A stretch of 64,000 nt of DNA, taken from NCBI RefSeq assembly GCF_015840715.1, contig NZ_CP060397.1:3244686-3308685 (forward strand). Direction: 5' to 3'. This DNA comes from Synechococcus sp. CBW1004. Lineage in GTDB: Bacteria > Cyanobacteriota > Cyanobacteriia > PCC-6307 > Cyanobiaceae. The first letter of the stretch is position 1, and every line of letters starts with the position of its first letter. This document shows positions 33,693 through 42,745 of this stretch, piece after piece. The notes beneath the pieces were generated by a model that did no database searches, was not told the DNA's origin, and saw only the letters and a program-made list of their open reading frames with translations. Both the position numbers and the translations under genes were made by a program.

Positions 33693-34190
33693 ATGTCCGC
33701 CTCCGCCCAGGCCGGGTCGCTGGGCCTGCTGCTGCCGCTGGAGTCGCTGCCGCTGCCGGGGGCCACCACCAATCCTGATGGCACCGGCCTGGGGTTGTTC
33801 GTGGTGCAGACCACCGCCGAGAGCCACGGCGGTGGTCTGCGCTTCAGCCGCTCCGCGGAGTTGGGGGGTGTCGAGGTGCGGCTGGAACTGCCGCTTCCGG
33901 CCGCAGCGGAGACTGTCCGAGCGTTGCCGGGTGCCGTGAGATCCGTTTCCGAGTCACCGGCATCCCGCCGGAGGGACACCGCCTTCGCGGACGTGGCCCC
34001 AGGTGCGCCGGAGCGAAGCCGGAACGATCCCCGTTGGAGGCCTGCCGTCCCATTCAGCCCTTCCCTGCCGGGACTCCCCACCTCGCGCCAGATGCCGCCT
34101 GCCCTGGACGGCCTTCGGCGGGAAACCGTTCCGCTCGGAGAAGCGCGCGCCACCGATCCACGGCGGATGGGGCCGGGAGGGCCGGCATGA
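33693..34190 (+). pseudogene. histidine kinase C-terminal remnant
   Basis: The frame carries the end of a HATPase domain: NPDGTGLGLFVVQTTAESHG (G2 box) and GGLRFSRSAELGGVEVRLEL, exactly as at the C-terminus of sensor histidine kinases. There is no upstream dimerisation or N-box region; only ~30 codons precede it before the start, and after about 33910 the translation is low-complexity. The open frame ends in an ATGA overlap with the selU start, which may be fortuitous. It is probably a relic left by rearrangement inside the selenium locus. Confidence 0.6.
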
Positions 34191-35215
34191 ATCCCCAGAG
34201 CCTCGCTGTCGAGCCCTTCCTGGATGCCAGCGGCCCGATCCTCGATGTGCGCAGCCCTGGGGAATACGCCCAGGCCCACATCCCCGGCGCCATTTCCCTG
34301 CCCCTGTTCAGCGATGCCGAACGGGCCGAGATCGGCACCCTCTACAAGCAGCGCGGCCGCGGCCCGGCGGTGCGGCGTGGTCTGGCCGTCGTCGGTCCGC
34401 GGCTGGAGGCGCTGGCGGCGGAGCTGCAGCGGCATGCCGATGCGGCCGGTGGTGAGACGCTGCGGCTGCACTGCTGGCGGGGCGGCATGCGTTCGGGCAG
34501 CGTCGCCTGGCTGGCGGGCACGCTCGAGCTGCCGGTGCTGCTCCTCGAGGGCGGCTATAAACGCTTCCGCCGCTGGGCCCTGGAGTTGTTCGAGCAGCCC
34601 TGGCCGGTGCGGCTGCTGGGGGGGCGCACCGGCAGCGGCAAGACCGAGCTGCTGCTGGCTCTGCAGCGGCGCGGCGTCGCCGTGATCGATCTGGAAGGGC
34701 TGGCCCACCACCGCGGCAGCAGCTTCGGTGCCCTGGGGCTGCCGCCCCAGCCCAGCACGGAGCATTACGAGAACCGGCTGGCGATGGCCCTGCGGCAGCT
34801 GCGCGGCGCACGCGAGATCTGGCTGGAGGCCGAGAGCTCCCAGGTGGGCCGCTGCCGCATCCCGGCCGGCCTGTGGCGGCAGATGCAGCAGGCGCCGGTG
34901 CTGGAGGTGCGTCGGCCGCTGCAGCAACGGCTCGATCATCTGGTGGCGATCTACGGCGTGCAGGATCCGGGTGCCCTGGCCGATGCCACCCGCCGCATCG
35001 CCCGAAGGCTGGGCCCGCAGCGCACCGCCGCGGCCCTGGCGGCGATCGAGCAGCGCGACTGGCACACCGCCTGCGCCCAGATGCTCAATTACTACGACCG
35101 CTGCTACGACCACGAGCTCACCTCCCACCCGGTGGATCCCGTCGACCTGGGCGCGCTGGATCCCGAGGCGGCGGCGGCGCTGCTGCTGGAGCGGGGGCTG
35201 ATCGCAGGCGCCTGA
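34187..35215 (+). CDS. mnmH: tRNA 2-selenouridine synthase (rhodanese-P-loop protein)
   Basis: A 342-residue MnmH/SelU/YbbB. The N-terminal rhodanese domain has ILDVRSPGEYAQAHIPGAIS and the catalytic Cys in LRLHCWRGGMRSGSVAWLAG. The C-terminal P-loop domain has LLGGRTGSGKTELLLALQRR and the family-typical DLEGLAHHRGSSFGALG and ENRLAMALRQL. It replaces sulfur by selenium at wobble 2-thiouridine of tRNAs for Lys, Glu and Gln, using selenophosphate made by SelD, encoded convergently 30 bp away. The ATG at 34187 gives the normal N-terminus. Confidence 0.93.
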   Translation: MNPQSLAVEPFLDASGPILDVRSPGEYAQAHIPGAISLPLFSDAERAEIGTLYKQRGRGPAVRRGLAVVGPRLEALAAELQRHADAAGGETLRLHCWRGGMRSGSVAWLAGTLELPVLLLEGGYKRFRRWALELFEQPWPVRLLGGRTGSGKTELLLALQRRGVAVIDLEGLAHHRGSSFGALGLPPQPSTEHYENRLAMALRQLRGAREIWLEAESSQVGRCRIPAGLWRQMQQAPVLEVRRPLQQRLDHLVAIYGVQDPGALADATRRIARRLGPQRTAAALAAIEQRDWHTACAQMLNYYDRCYDHELTSHPVDPVDLGALDPEAAAALLLERGLIAGA

Positions 35216-35245
35216 GCAGGGGGCGGTCGCCTCGATGCCGGAGTT

Positions 35246-37459
35246 TCAGCGCACCGTGCCGATCACGGCGGCCTGGGCGAAGCCGGCCTGCTGCAGCGCC
35301 GCCAGTGCGGCCGCCGCCCGCTGTCCGGGGAGGGCGGCCAGCAGGGGCCCGCAGGTCTGGGGATCGAGCAGCAGATCACGCCGTGCCGCCGCCGGCGATC
35401 CCTGCTCCGGTTCCGCCAGGGTCTCTCCCTCCGCCCCCACCAGGTGGATCGGCCCTTCCAGCAAGGCCAGGGCGCGGGCATTGGCCGGGGCGAGGGTGCT
35501 GGCGAAGCCCCGCTGCAGCAGCGCCAGCGCACCGGGCCAGGCGGGGATCGCCTCCGGATCGAGATGGACGCTCAGACCCGGGCTGAGGGCCACCATCTCG
35601 CCGAGATGGCCCAGCAGGCCGAAGCCGGTGATGTCGGTGCAGGCGTGGCAGCCGTGGGCGGCCAGCAGCGCCACCAGAGGGGCCTGAGACCCCTGCAGTC
35701 CCGCCAGCAGGGCATCGAGATCGGCCGGATCGGCTGCGCCCGCCATCGCCGCCGCCAGCAGCACGCCGCTGCCGAGGGGCCGGCTGAGCAGCAGCGCATC
35801 GCCCGGCTGCAGGGGGCCCTTGGGCCAGGGATCGCCCACCACCACCGGCCCCTGCACCGTCAGCGCCAGCGCAGGCCCGGCGCCGTCGCGAGCTTCGAGG
35901 GTGTGGCCTCCGATCAGCCGCGCTCCGAGCGGCTCGAGCACCGAGCGCACACCGGCCAGGCTCTGCACCAACTGCTCCTCCTGCAGATCCGGCGCGGCCT
36001 GGGGCACGGTCACCAATGCCTGCACGCTGTCCACCCGGGCGCCGCAGGCCCAGAGATCGCTGCAGGCGTGCAGGGTGGTGAGGCGGGCGTTGAGCCAGGG
36101 GTCCTCCACCAGGGCGGGGAAGCCATCGACGCTCTGCAGCAGCAGCGCACCGGTCTCGCTGCGGCCCAGCGGCACCGCATCCTCGGCTGACGGCGCCGGA
36201 TCCTCGGGATCGAGCCGGGCCAGGGCGGCGGCCAGCGGTGCGGCGGCCAGCTTGGCGGCGCAGCCGCGGCAGGCCATCGCAGCGGTGGTCTGGGCCGGCG
36301 GCGGCTCGGGTTCGCCATCCGCTGTGCCCAGCCTGCGCATGAAGCGCCGATCGATGTGGTCCTTCCAGCGGCCGAGGGCCGTGCTGGGCCCAAAGGCGAA
36401 GGGCCCCCACAGGGCCAGAGCGGCGAAGGGCGTCGGGCTCTCCCCAGGCTGGGTTCCAGCCGCCGTCGAGCCATCGGCCAGAAGCTGCAGCGCCCATCGC
36501 TGCGGCCGCCAGCGCTGCAGCGGAGCGCCGGGATCGCGGAGCCGACGGCACAGGTTCTCGGCAAGCACCGGCGCGGCCCGCACCGCCCACACCCCGGAAG
36601 GCGGCCGAGGATCGGTGTGGATCAGGCCGCAGTCGCCGCTGACGAAGAGGGCGTCATGGCCGCACACTGTCAGATCGGCCTCGCTCAGCACGCGGCCGCT
36701 GACGGGATCCACCGGCAGACCGGCGGCCGCCAGCCAGGCCGGCGCCCGGCTGCCGGTGCAGAGCAGATCGGCAGGGGCCTGCGGCGGCGCCTGCCGCGCG
36801 ATCGTGACTCCGGCGCGTCGCAGCAGCCGCTCGCCGGAGTGGTTGGCGGCCTCCGAGCCCAGATGCAGGCTGTCGCCGCGCAGGAGCACGACACAGTCCG
36901 TGCCGCGGCGCCGCAGGGCCAGGGCCAGCTCCACGGCGGCGGCACCACCACCGCGCAGGCGCAATCGCCGGCCGGGTTCGAGCCGCTCGCACCAGGCCAG
37001 GAAGGGCTCCAGCGGTTTGACGGGCATCGGCGTGGCTCCTGGAGCAGCCCCGCCCGCATCGGTGACGGCCCCCACATCCAGGCTCAGCAGCTCGTACGCC
37101 AGTGGCGGTCGCCCCCGCAGCCGCAACCTCCGGGCGGCGCCATCGAGGCCTTCGATCTCGGCCTGAACGAAGGCCACTCCTGCCTGCCGGCACAGCTGGC
37201 GCAGATCGATGCTGCACTGGCGGCGCTGGTAGATCCCCGCCACCAGGCCCGGCACCATGCCTGAATAGAGGCTGGAGCCGCAGCGGCTCACCAGGGTGAT
37301 CTCGGTGCCGGCGGGCCGCAGCCGCGGCCGCATGGCCCACATCCGCAGCAGCAGAGCATGGCTGTGGCCGCCTCCGGCGAGCAGCAGGCGCTGGCGGGAG
37401 GGCTCCGGCAGGGATGGGACGTGGCCCTGCACGGCATCAATCCGAGCGTCTGGCTCCAT
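35246..37459 (-). CDS. selD: selenide, water dikinase SelD fused to an NADH-dehydrogenase-like domain
   Basis: A 737-residue two-domain protein. Residues ~18-330 are a pyridine-nucleotide-disulfide oxidoreductase-like domain: RLLLAGGGHSHALLLRMWAM, LVSRCGSSLYSGMVPGLVAG, and VSGDCGLIHTDPRPPSGVWA. Residues ~390-737 are SelD: ACRGCAAKL (Cys397/Cys400 as the active-site Cys pair region), PSAEDAVPLGRSETGALLLQ, CSDLWACGARVDSVQALVTV, RLIGGHTLEARDG, ITGFGLLGHLGEMVAL and LLLDPQTCGPLL. SelD makes selenophosphate from selenide and ATP; the N-terminal domain, also fused in other cyanobacteria, may supply reduced selenium (inference). The ATG at 37459 is preferred; the frame upstream is antisense to the next gene. 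Confidence 0.93.
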   Translation of the reverse strand: MEPDARIDAVQGHVPSLPEPSRQRLLLAGGGHSHALLLRMWAMRPRLRPAGTEITLVSRCGSSLYSGMVPGLVAGIYQRRQCSIDLRQLCRQAGVAFVQAEIEGLDGAARRLRLRGRPPLAYELLSLDVGAVTDAGGAAPGATPMPVKPLEPFLAWCERLEPGRRLRLRGGGAAAVELALALRRRGTDCVVLLRGDSLHLGSEAANHSGERLLRRAGVTIARQAPPQAPADLLCTGSRAPAWLAAAGLPVDPVSGRVLSEADLTVCGHDALFVSGDCGLIHTDPRPPSGVWAVRAAPVLAENLCRRLRDPGAPLQRWRPQRWALQLLADGSTAAGTQPGESPTPFAALALWGPFAFGPSTALGRWKDHIDRRFMRRLGTADGEPEPPPAQTTAAMACRGCAAKLAAAPLAAALARLDPEDPAPSAEDAVPLGRSETGALLLQSVDGFPALVEDPWLNARLTTLHACSDLWACGARVDSVQALVTVPQAAPDLQEEQLVQSLAGVRSVLEPLGARLIGGHTLEARDGAGPALALTVQGPVVVGDPWPKGPLQPGDALLLSRPLGSGVLLAAAMAGAADPADLDALLAGLQGSQAPLVALLAAHGCHACTDITGFGLLGHLGEMVALSPGLSVHLDPEAIPAWPGALALLQRGFASTLAPANARALALLEGPIHLVGAEGETLAEPEQGSPAAARRDLLLDPQTCGPLLAALPGQRAAAALAALQQAGFAQAAVIGTVR

Positions 37460-37567
37460 TGTGCGGCGAGGCCCCGGCTGCCGGGGCACCCGGGATCTGA
37501 CCGCTCTGCTGCCCGGTGTCGCCGAAGCCGCAGCTCCATAGCCTGGGACCCGGATTGTGATGTGACC

Positions 37568-37768
37568 ATGGATCCGCTGCATGACCAGCTGCTGCAACGG
37601 CTGGAGGCTGGTCAGATCCACCCCCAGGAGATGCAGGCGTTCCAGCTCGCCAATCAGGACGCGACCGTGGAGCGCGAACTGATGTGGATACTGTTCAGCA
37701 TTGAACAGCTTGAGAAGCACCGCCTGCGACTGGTGGAGCACCTGCGCTCCCTCCGCCTCGATGCTTGA
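37568..37768 (+). CDS. small conserved hypothetical protein, 66 aa
   Basis: MDPLHDQLLQRLEAGQIHPQ starts at an ATG 109 bp from the divergent selD start. The protein is entirely helical in appearance, with a heptad-like end (WILFSIEQLEKHRLRLVEHL). No domain is recognised. The frame is open further upstream but that part is antisense to selD and Arg/Pro-rich. Confidence 0.6.
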   Translation: MDPLHDQLLQRLEAGQIHPQEMQAFQLANQDATVERELMWILFSIEQLEKHRLRLVEHLRSLRLDA

Positions 37769-37929
37769 TCGTCGGTCTCCCCACCCGTGGCTACCTGCAT
37801 CGGCACGGCCCAGCCGGCGATGGGAGGCCTGGGTGCAGGCTGTGCCGCTGACGGTCCGCCGGCCGGGTGGCCAGGTGGTGGGGCCCTACTGTGCGCCTCT
37901 GAGCGAAGGCGGGATTCCACCGGTAAGAC

Positions 37930-38607
37930 ATGGTGAAGGAAGAAGGCAGCAGGGCCGAGGAACTGCGGGCCCTGGGCTGGTCGGCCGAAGAGGTGCGCAC
38001 CTACGAGGAGCTCTGGGAGTACCGCCAGCGCTGGGGCGCGATCAACCTCGAGCCGGAGGAGCGGCAGCTCCTGCGCAAGGCGGAGGCCCTCCTCCCCAGG
38101 CGCACCAGCGGTCGCGGACCCCAGCGCAAGACGATCCGCGAGAAGTCGCATTACCGCTGGCTCAGTCACCATCTCGAGGCGCTCCGAGCCGGCGCCACGG
38201 AGACCTCTCTGCTGGAGGGTGAGTGTGGCGCCTGGCCGATCCTGCTGGAGGAGGAGCTGCGCGCCCTGCGCTACTACCAGCCGGTGCTGGGCCTGCCCGA
38301 CACGCTCAAGAGCAAGGCTTTCTTCCCCGAGCGGGAGCGCTGGGCCGGCGAGGCGGCTCAGATCGGGCGGGTGCTGCAGCACGATTTCAGTGCCGCCATG
38401 GCTGACCTGCCCGCTGATGGCAGTCGCTGGAAGCCTCTGCGAGGCGACGCGCATGCCGCCGCCAGCGATTACCCGGTGCTCGACGCCCAGGCTGCCGCGG
38501 CGTTCCGCAGCCGGGTCCGCGCCGAGATCTGCGCCTTCACCCGCGCCACCTATCCCTCGCTTCAGGACAGCGACAAACCCGAGCCGCCATCCGACTGGGA
38601 CGGCTGA
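37930..38607 (+). CDS. conserved cyanobacterial hypothetical protein, 225 aa
   Basis: A soluble, charged, mostly helical protein: LRALGWSAEEVRTYEELWEY, LEPEERQLLRKAEALLPRRT, EKSHYRWLSHHLEALRAGAT, and WPILLEEELRALRYYQPVLG. The C-terminus is acidic (SDKPEPPSDWDG). Clear ATG and strong codon bias support it. I do not recognise a characterised family; its style is that of proteins conserved across picocyanobacteria. Confidence 0.7.
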   Translation: MVKEEGSRAEELRALGWSAEEVRTYEELWEYRQRWGAINLEPEERQLLRKAEALLPRRTSGRGPQRKTIREKSHYRWLSHHLEALRAGATETSLLEGECGAWPILLEEELRALRYYQPVLGLPDTLKSKAFFPERERWAGEAAQIGRVLQHDFSAAMADLPADGSRWKPLRGDAHAAASDYPVLDAQAAAAFRSRVRAEICAFTRATYPSLQDSDKPEPPSDWDG

Positions 38608-38712
38608 AGCCGGAGGACGCCCTCCGACGGCGCGAGCCGTGCCTCCGACCCTTCATGATCTGACAGGATCGTCGTTGAACAGGCCCGCTCACCCGGCACG
38701 ATCGACGCCCGT

Positions 38713-39540
38713 ATGAGTCTTTCCGCTTCCTCATCCGGCTCCCACACCCCTGCGGGTTCCGGGGGATCCACTGCTGGCGGTGCCCCTGGCTCTGCCGGCC
38801 GCGATCCCCAGGCCCCCAAGGCGACGATTCTGGTGGTCGACGATGAGGCGAGCATCCGCCGCATCCTCGAAACCCGCCTGACGATGGTGGGCTACACGGT
38901 GGCCACTGCCTGCGATGGAGAGGAGGCCCTGGAGATGTTCGCCTCGGTCGAGCCCGATCTCGTGGTGCTTGACGTGATGATGCCGCGGCGCGATGGCTAC
39001 GGCGTCGTGCAGGAGCTGCGCAAGACCTCCGACGTGCCGATCGTGATGCTCACCGCCCTCTCGGAGGTGAAGGACCGCATCCTCGGCCTCGAACTGGGCG
39101 CTGACGACTATCTGATGAAGCCCTTCAGCCCCAAGGAGCTGGAGGCCCGCATCCGCTGCGTGTTGCGGCGGGTCCAGTCCCAGGGCGGTTCCGGTGGCGT
39201 GGCCCGGCCGATCGCCTCCCAGGGCATCGAGGTGGGCGGCCTGCGTATCAACACCGCCAAGCGGCAGGTGTTCCGCGGCGAGGAGCGCATCCGCCTCACC
39301 GGCATGGAGTTCGGCCTGCTGGAACTGCTGCTGAGCCGTTCCGGCGAGCCCCTGAGCCGCTCCGACATCCTCACCAAGATCTGGGGCTACACCCCGGAGC
39401 GCCATGCCGACACCCGCGTGGTCGATGTGCATGTGTCCAGGCTGCGGGCCAAGCTCGAGGAAGACCCTGAGAATCCGGAACTGATCATCACCGCCCGCGG
39501 CATGGGCTACATGTTCCAGCGCATCGTGCCGGGCGGCTGA
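38713..39540 (+). CDS. rpaB: OmpR-family response regulator RpaB
   Basis: A 275-residue regulator. A 35-residue Ser/Gly/Ala-rich extension precedes the receiver (ILVVDDEASIRRILETRLTM, phospho-acceptor Asp in LVVLDVMMPRRDGYGV, LTALSEV, DDYLMKPFSPKELEARIRCV) and the winged-helix domain (IRLTGMEFGLLELLLSRSGE, KIWGYTPERHADTRVVDVHV, SRLRAKLEEDPENPELIITA). ETRLTMVGY and PFSPKELEARIR are typical of RpaB/Ycf27. RpaB, paired with kinase NblS, controls high-light and photosystem genes through HLR1 sites (established for cyanobacteria). The Ser/Gly extension is unusual. Confidence 0.88.
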   Translation: MSLSASSSGSHTPAGSGGSTAGGAPGSAGRDPQAPKATILVVDDEASIRRILETRLTMVGYTVATACDGEEALEMFASVEPDLVVLDVMMPRRDGYGVVQELRKTSDVPIVMLTALSEVKDRILGLELGADDYLMKPFSPKELEARIRCVLRRVQSQGGSGGVARPIASQGIEVGGLRINTAKRQVFRGEERIRLTGMEFGLLELLLSRSGEPLSRSDILTKIWGYTPERHADTRVVDVHVSRLRAKLEEDPENPELIITARGMGYMFQRIVPGG

Positions 39541-39632
39541 GTCCCTGCCCGGGCCAACCCCCTACTGACCTGCAGGGAGGCAGGTGTGGCGTCACTCCGG
39601 GGGCTAGACCGGAAGGCCACACTCCCCCGGCC

Positions 39633-40049
39633 ATGACGCGAGCGTGCCCGAGCCTCAGCATCAGCCTTGCCCTGGCCGGGGCGCTGCTGGGCTCGGTTCA
39701 CCAGGCGGCGGCCAACCCTGGCGGCGCCGGCGGTCCCGCTTCCGGCGCGGGCCTTCGCCCGGGAGTCGGCATCGGCGCTCCTGGCGCCGGTGTCACCCGT
39801 GCTCCGGGAGTGGATCCCGTCGCCTACCCCGCCAACCCCGGTGGTGCCGGCGGTCCCGCTTCCGGCGCGGGCCTTCGCCCGGGAGTCGGCATCGGCGCTC
39901 CTGGCGCCGGTGTCACCCGTGCTCCGGGAGTGGATCCCGTCGCCTACCCCGCCAATCCCGGTGGTGCCGGCGGGCCGGCGTCCGGTGCAGGGCTGCGCCC
40001 CGGTGTCGGTGCCGGTGCTGCGGGGCCGGGGCTGCGCCTCGTTCCCTGA
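39633..40049 (+). CDS. secreted Gly/Pro-rich repeat protein
   Basis: A 138-residue protein with a signal peptide (LSISLALAGALLGSVHQAAA) and 2.6 copies of a 40-residue repeat beginning NPGGAGGPASGAGLRPGVGI and ending VTRAPGVDPVAYPA. Composition is almost only G, A, P, V, R and S, so the mature chain is probably extended and unstructured, like a wall- or matrix-associated protein. No function is known. A long, nearly identical DNA repeat encodes it. It follows rpaB by 92 bp. Confidence 0.62.
   Translation: MTRACPSLSISLALAGALLGSVHQAAANPGGAGGPASGAGLRPGVGIGAPGAGVTRAPGVDPVAYPANPGGAGGPASGAGLRPGVGIGAPGAGVTRAPGVDPVAYPANPGGAGGPASGAGLRPGVGAGAAGPGLRLVP
39714..40031 (+). repeat. 120-bp tandem repeat inside the secreted protein gene
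   Basis: Unit 1 (39714-39833) and unit 2 (39834-39953) differ at only a few bases near the unit starts. A third, partial and more diverged unit runs from 39954 into the 3' end of the gene. The unit is a multiple of three, so copy changes keep the frame. Confidence 0.9.
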
Positions 40050-40598
40050 GAGGACTCCAGGGGCGCTTCAGCAGCAGGCACCCTGCGCTCTGCGAACGGC
40101 ATCCACCCTCCCTCGAGGCCAACCGCAGCCTGCGTCGGGGTGTTCTGACAACCCTGCTAGGGTCCGGCCCTGGCCGACCTTGCCTGCAGCCTGCTCGTGT
40201 CCCCGCTGCTTGCTTCCGCCGGTCTGGAGATCCTGCTGATCCTGGTGCTGATCGTCGCCAACGGCGTCTTCTCAGGCTCGGAGATCGCCATCGTCTCGGC
40301 GCGGCGCGTGCGGCTGGAGCAGCTGGCGAATCAGGGCAATCGCCGCGCATCGGTGGCCCTGCGGCTGGCCACCTCCCCCAACGACCTGCTCTCCACTGTC
40401 CAGATCGGCATCACCCTGATCGGGATCCTCAGCGGCGCGCTCGGAGGCGCCACCCTCTCGGGCCGTCTGCGGCCGGTGATCGATGCGATCCCGCCCCTGC
40501 GCCCCTGGAGTGAGCCCCTCAGCCTGGCCCTGGTGGTCAGGGAACCCCTGAAAAACCCGATAGAATCAGTACAGTTCCAATAATGAGACTGGCAGCGG

Positions 40599-41582
40599 AT
40601 GGCGGCCCCCCTCCAGTTGGGTTTCACGGACTACGAGCAGACCTACGCCAAGAAGAAAACGCGCCGGCAGCGCTTCCTCGATGAGATGGAAGCCACAGTG
40701 CCCTGGGATCCTTTCCTGGCCTTGATTTCGCCTGTGTACCACAGGCCTTCTGCCAAGGGCGGGCGCCCACCGTTTCCGCTGGAGGTGATGCTGCGCATCC
40801 ACCTGCTGCAGCAGTGGTTCACGCTTTCCGATCCCTTGATGGAGGAGATGCTGATCGATACCCCCTGCTTCCGCCGCTTTGCTGGGATCGACATGGTTGA
40901 GGACCGGATCCCTGACGAGACGACGATCCTGAACTTCCGCCACCTCCTGGAAGAGAATCGGATAGCAGAGCAGATCCTGGAGACGGTGAACCAGAGCCTG
41001 CGGGAGAAGGGCGTGATGCTTAAGGAGGGTACGATCCTCGATGCCACAATCATCAACGCTCCCAGTTCAACCAAGAACAAGACGGGCGAGCGGGATCCTG
41101 AAATGCACTCGGTGGCCAAAGGCAACCAGTGGTTCTTTGGGATGCGGTGCCACATCGGTGTGGATGCAGCCTCGGGTCTGGTCCATTCCGTGGTGAGCAC
41201 GGCTGCCAACGTCCATGAGCTGAACACGGCACCCGATCGCGTCCATGGCGAGGAACGCGTGATCTACGGCGACTCTGGCCACATCGGCATCGAAAAGCGT
41301 GAGGCGTTCAAGGACTGCGAAGCAGAGATGCGCATCGCCATGAAGCCCGGACAGCGCCGAGTTCTACCGGACACCCCAGAGGGAAGACTGCTGGATCTGA
41401 TGGAGGCGGCGAAAGCACATGTCAGGGCAAAGGTGGAGCATCCATTTCGGATCATCAAGTGCCAGTTTGGATTTCGGAAGGTCTTCTACCGAGGCATCCG
41501 CAAGAACAACCTCAAGCTGACGATGCTGTTTGCCCTCGCCAATCTCTGGATGGTGCGCGAACGTTGTCCTTCTACAGCGTAA
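40599..41582 (+). CDS. IS5-family transposase, 327 aa
   Basis: An intact IS5-type DDE transposase. N-terminal FTDYEQTYAKKKTRRQRFLD and FPLEVMLRIHLLQQWFTLSD, then RFAGIDMVEDRIPDETTILN, first Asp in GTILDATIINAPSSTKN, second in ERVIYGDSGHIGIEKRE, and Glu in VEHPFRIIKCQFGF-x-KVFYRG (the Y(2)R(3)E(6)K-type signature region). The start ATG is 58 bp inside the left IS end. No frameshift is seen, so the element may be active. Confidence 0.95.
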   Translation: MAAPLQLGFTDYEQTYAKKKTRRQRFLDEMEATVPWDPFLALISPVYHRPSAKGGRPPFPLEVMLRIHLLQQWFTLSDPLMEEMLIDTPCFRRFAGIDMVEDRIPDETTILNFRHLLEENRIAEQILETVNQSLREKGVMLKEGTILDATIINAPSSTKNKTGERDPEMHSVAKGNQWFFGMRCHIGVDAASGLVHSVVSTAANVHELNTAPDRVHGEERVIYGDSGHIGIEKREAFKDCEAEMRIAMKPGQRRVLPDTPEGRLLDLMEAAKAHVRAKVEHPFRIIKCQFGFRKVFYRGIRKNNLKLTMLFALANLWMVRERCPSTA

Positions 41583-41709
41583 ATGACAGAATAAGTGTGC
41601 CATCTTGAGGGTGAGCAGCCAAAAATGATCGGGGAACTCACGAGAAATAAGCCAGTCAGGCCCTGGATTGGAGCACCTGGCGAGTAGCCAAGGACAAAAT
41701 ACCCCACTT

Positions 41710-41735
41710 GTGTCTCATTGGCGAGAATGAGACAC
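41710..41735. terminator. perfect 10-bp hairpin inside the IS 3' region
   Basis: GTGTCTCATT-GGCGAG-AATGAGACAC forms a perfect 10-bp stem with a 6-base loop. It lies between the transposase stop and the right IS end. There is no T-run after it, so it may be a rho-dependent stop, a transcript-stabilising element, or a barrier to read-through rather than a classical terminator. Confidence 0.5.
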
Positions 41736-42745
41736 GCTTGCGCTCAATTCCCGGTCTTGATCAGAGCTTCCTCAGCGTGATCACCTATTTCTCGCTGGTG
41801 ATCGGTGAGCTGGTCCCCAAGCGGATCGCTCTCAGCAATCCCGAAGCGATCGCCTGCGCCGTCGCCCAGCCGATGCGCTGGCTGTCGCGCGCGGGGGCTC
41901 CCCTGGTGCACCTGCTTGGACGCTCGACCGATGCCCTGCTGAGCCTGTTGGGCATCGCGATCGCGAGCGAGCCCGTCCTCACCGAAGAGGAGATCCGCGC
42001 CCTGATCCGCCAGGGGGCGGAATCAGGCGTGCTCGAGGAGGCGGAACATGAGCTGGTGCAGCGGGTGTTCCATCTGGCCGACAGGCCCGTGCGCGCGATC
42101 ATGACGCCGCGCACCGAGATCCGGTGGCTGGATCTGGAGGAGTCGTTCGACAGCCAGCTGGCCGAGGTGCTCGCGACCAGCCATTCGCGCCTGCCGGTGG
42201 GCCGCGGCCGCCTCGATGACTGCGTCGGCATCGTGCGCAGCCATGCGCTCCTGGCCGCCCGCCTGGAGCAGGGCACGGTCGAGGTGAGCGCCCTGCTCCA
42301 GAAACCGCTCTACGTCACGGAGACGGCTGGAACCCTGTCGGTGATCGGCCAGTTCCGCGAGAACGGTGTCGAGATCGCCCTCGTCACCGATGAATACGGA
42401 GGCATCGAGGGTCTGGTGACCCTCACCGACCTGATGGAGGCGATCATCGGTGACCTGCCCAGCGCTGAACAGGCGCAGGAGCCGGCGATCCAGCGCCGTG
42501 AGGACGGCTCCTGGCTGATCGATGGCGTGCTGCCGCTCGAGGCGCTCAAGGAGTTGCTCCAGCGTGATCAGCTTCCCGGCGAGGAAGCCGGTGGTTTCCA
42601 CACCCTGGCGGGCTTCCTGCTGCATCGCTTCGGACGTGTGCCCGGCACCGGCCAGCACTTCAGCTGGGATGGGTTCCGCTTCGAGGTGGTGGATATGGAT
42701 GGGCACCGGATCGACAAGGTGCTCATCAGCCCCGAGGAGCGGCGT

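Larger units (their letters stand above)
40541..41771 (+). mobile_element. complete IS5-family element, 1,231 bp
   Basis: The element is flanked by TCAG on both sides (40537-40540 and 41772-41775), a 4-bp target duplication. The ends are imperfect inverted repeats: left GGAACCCCTGAAAAA; right, read inward, GGAAGCTCTGATCAA. Its single gene is a DDE transposase. The left end resembles that of the other IS in this window. It splits a CorC/CNNM-type transporter gene, and the reconstructed frame proves the boundaries. Confidence 0.92.
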
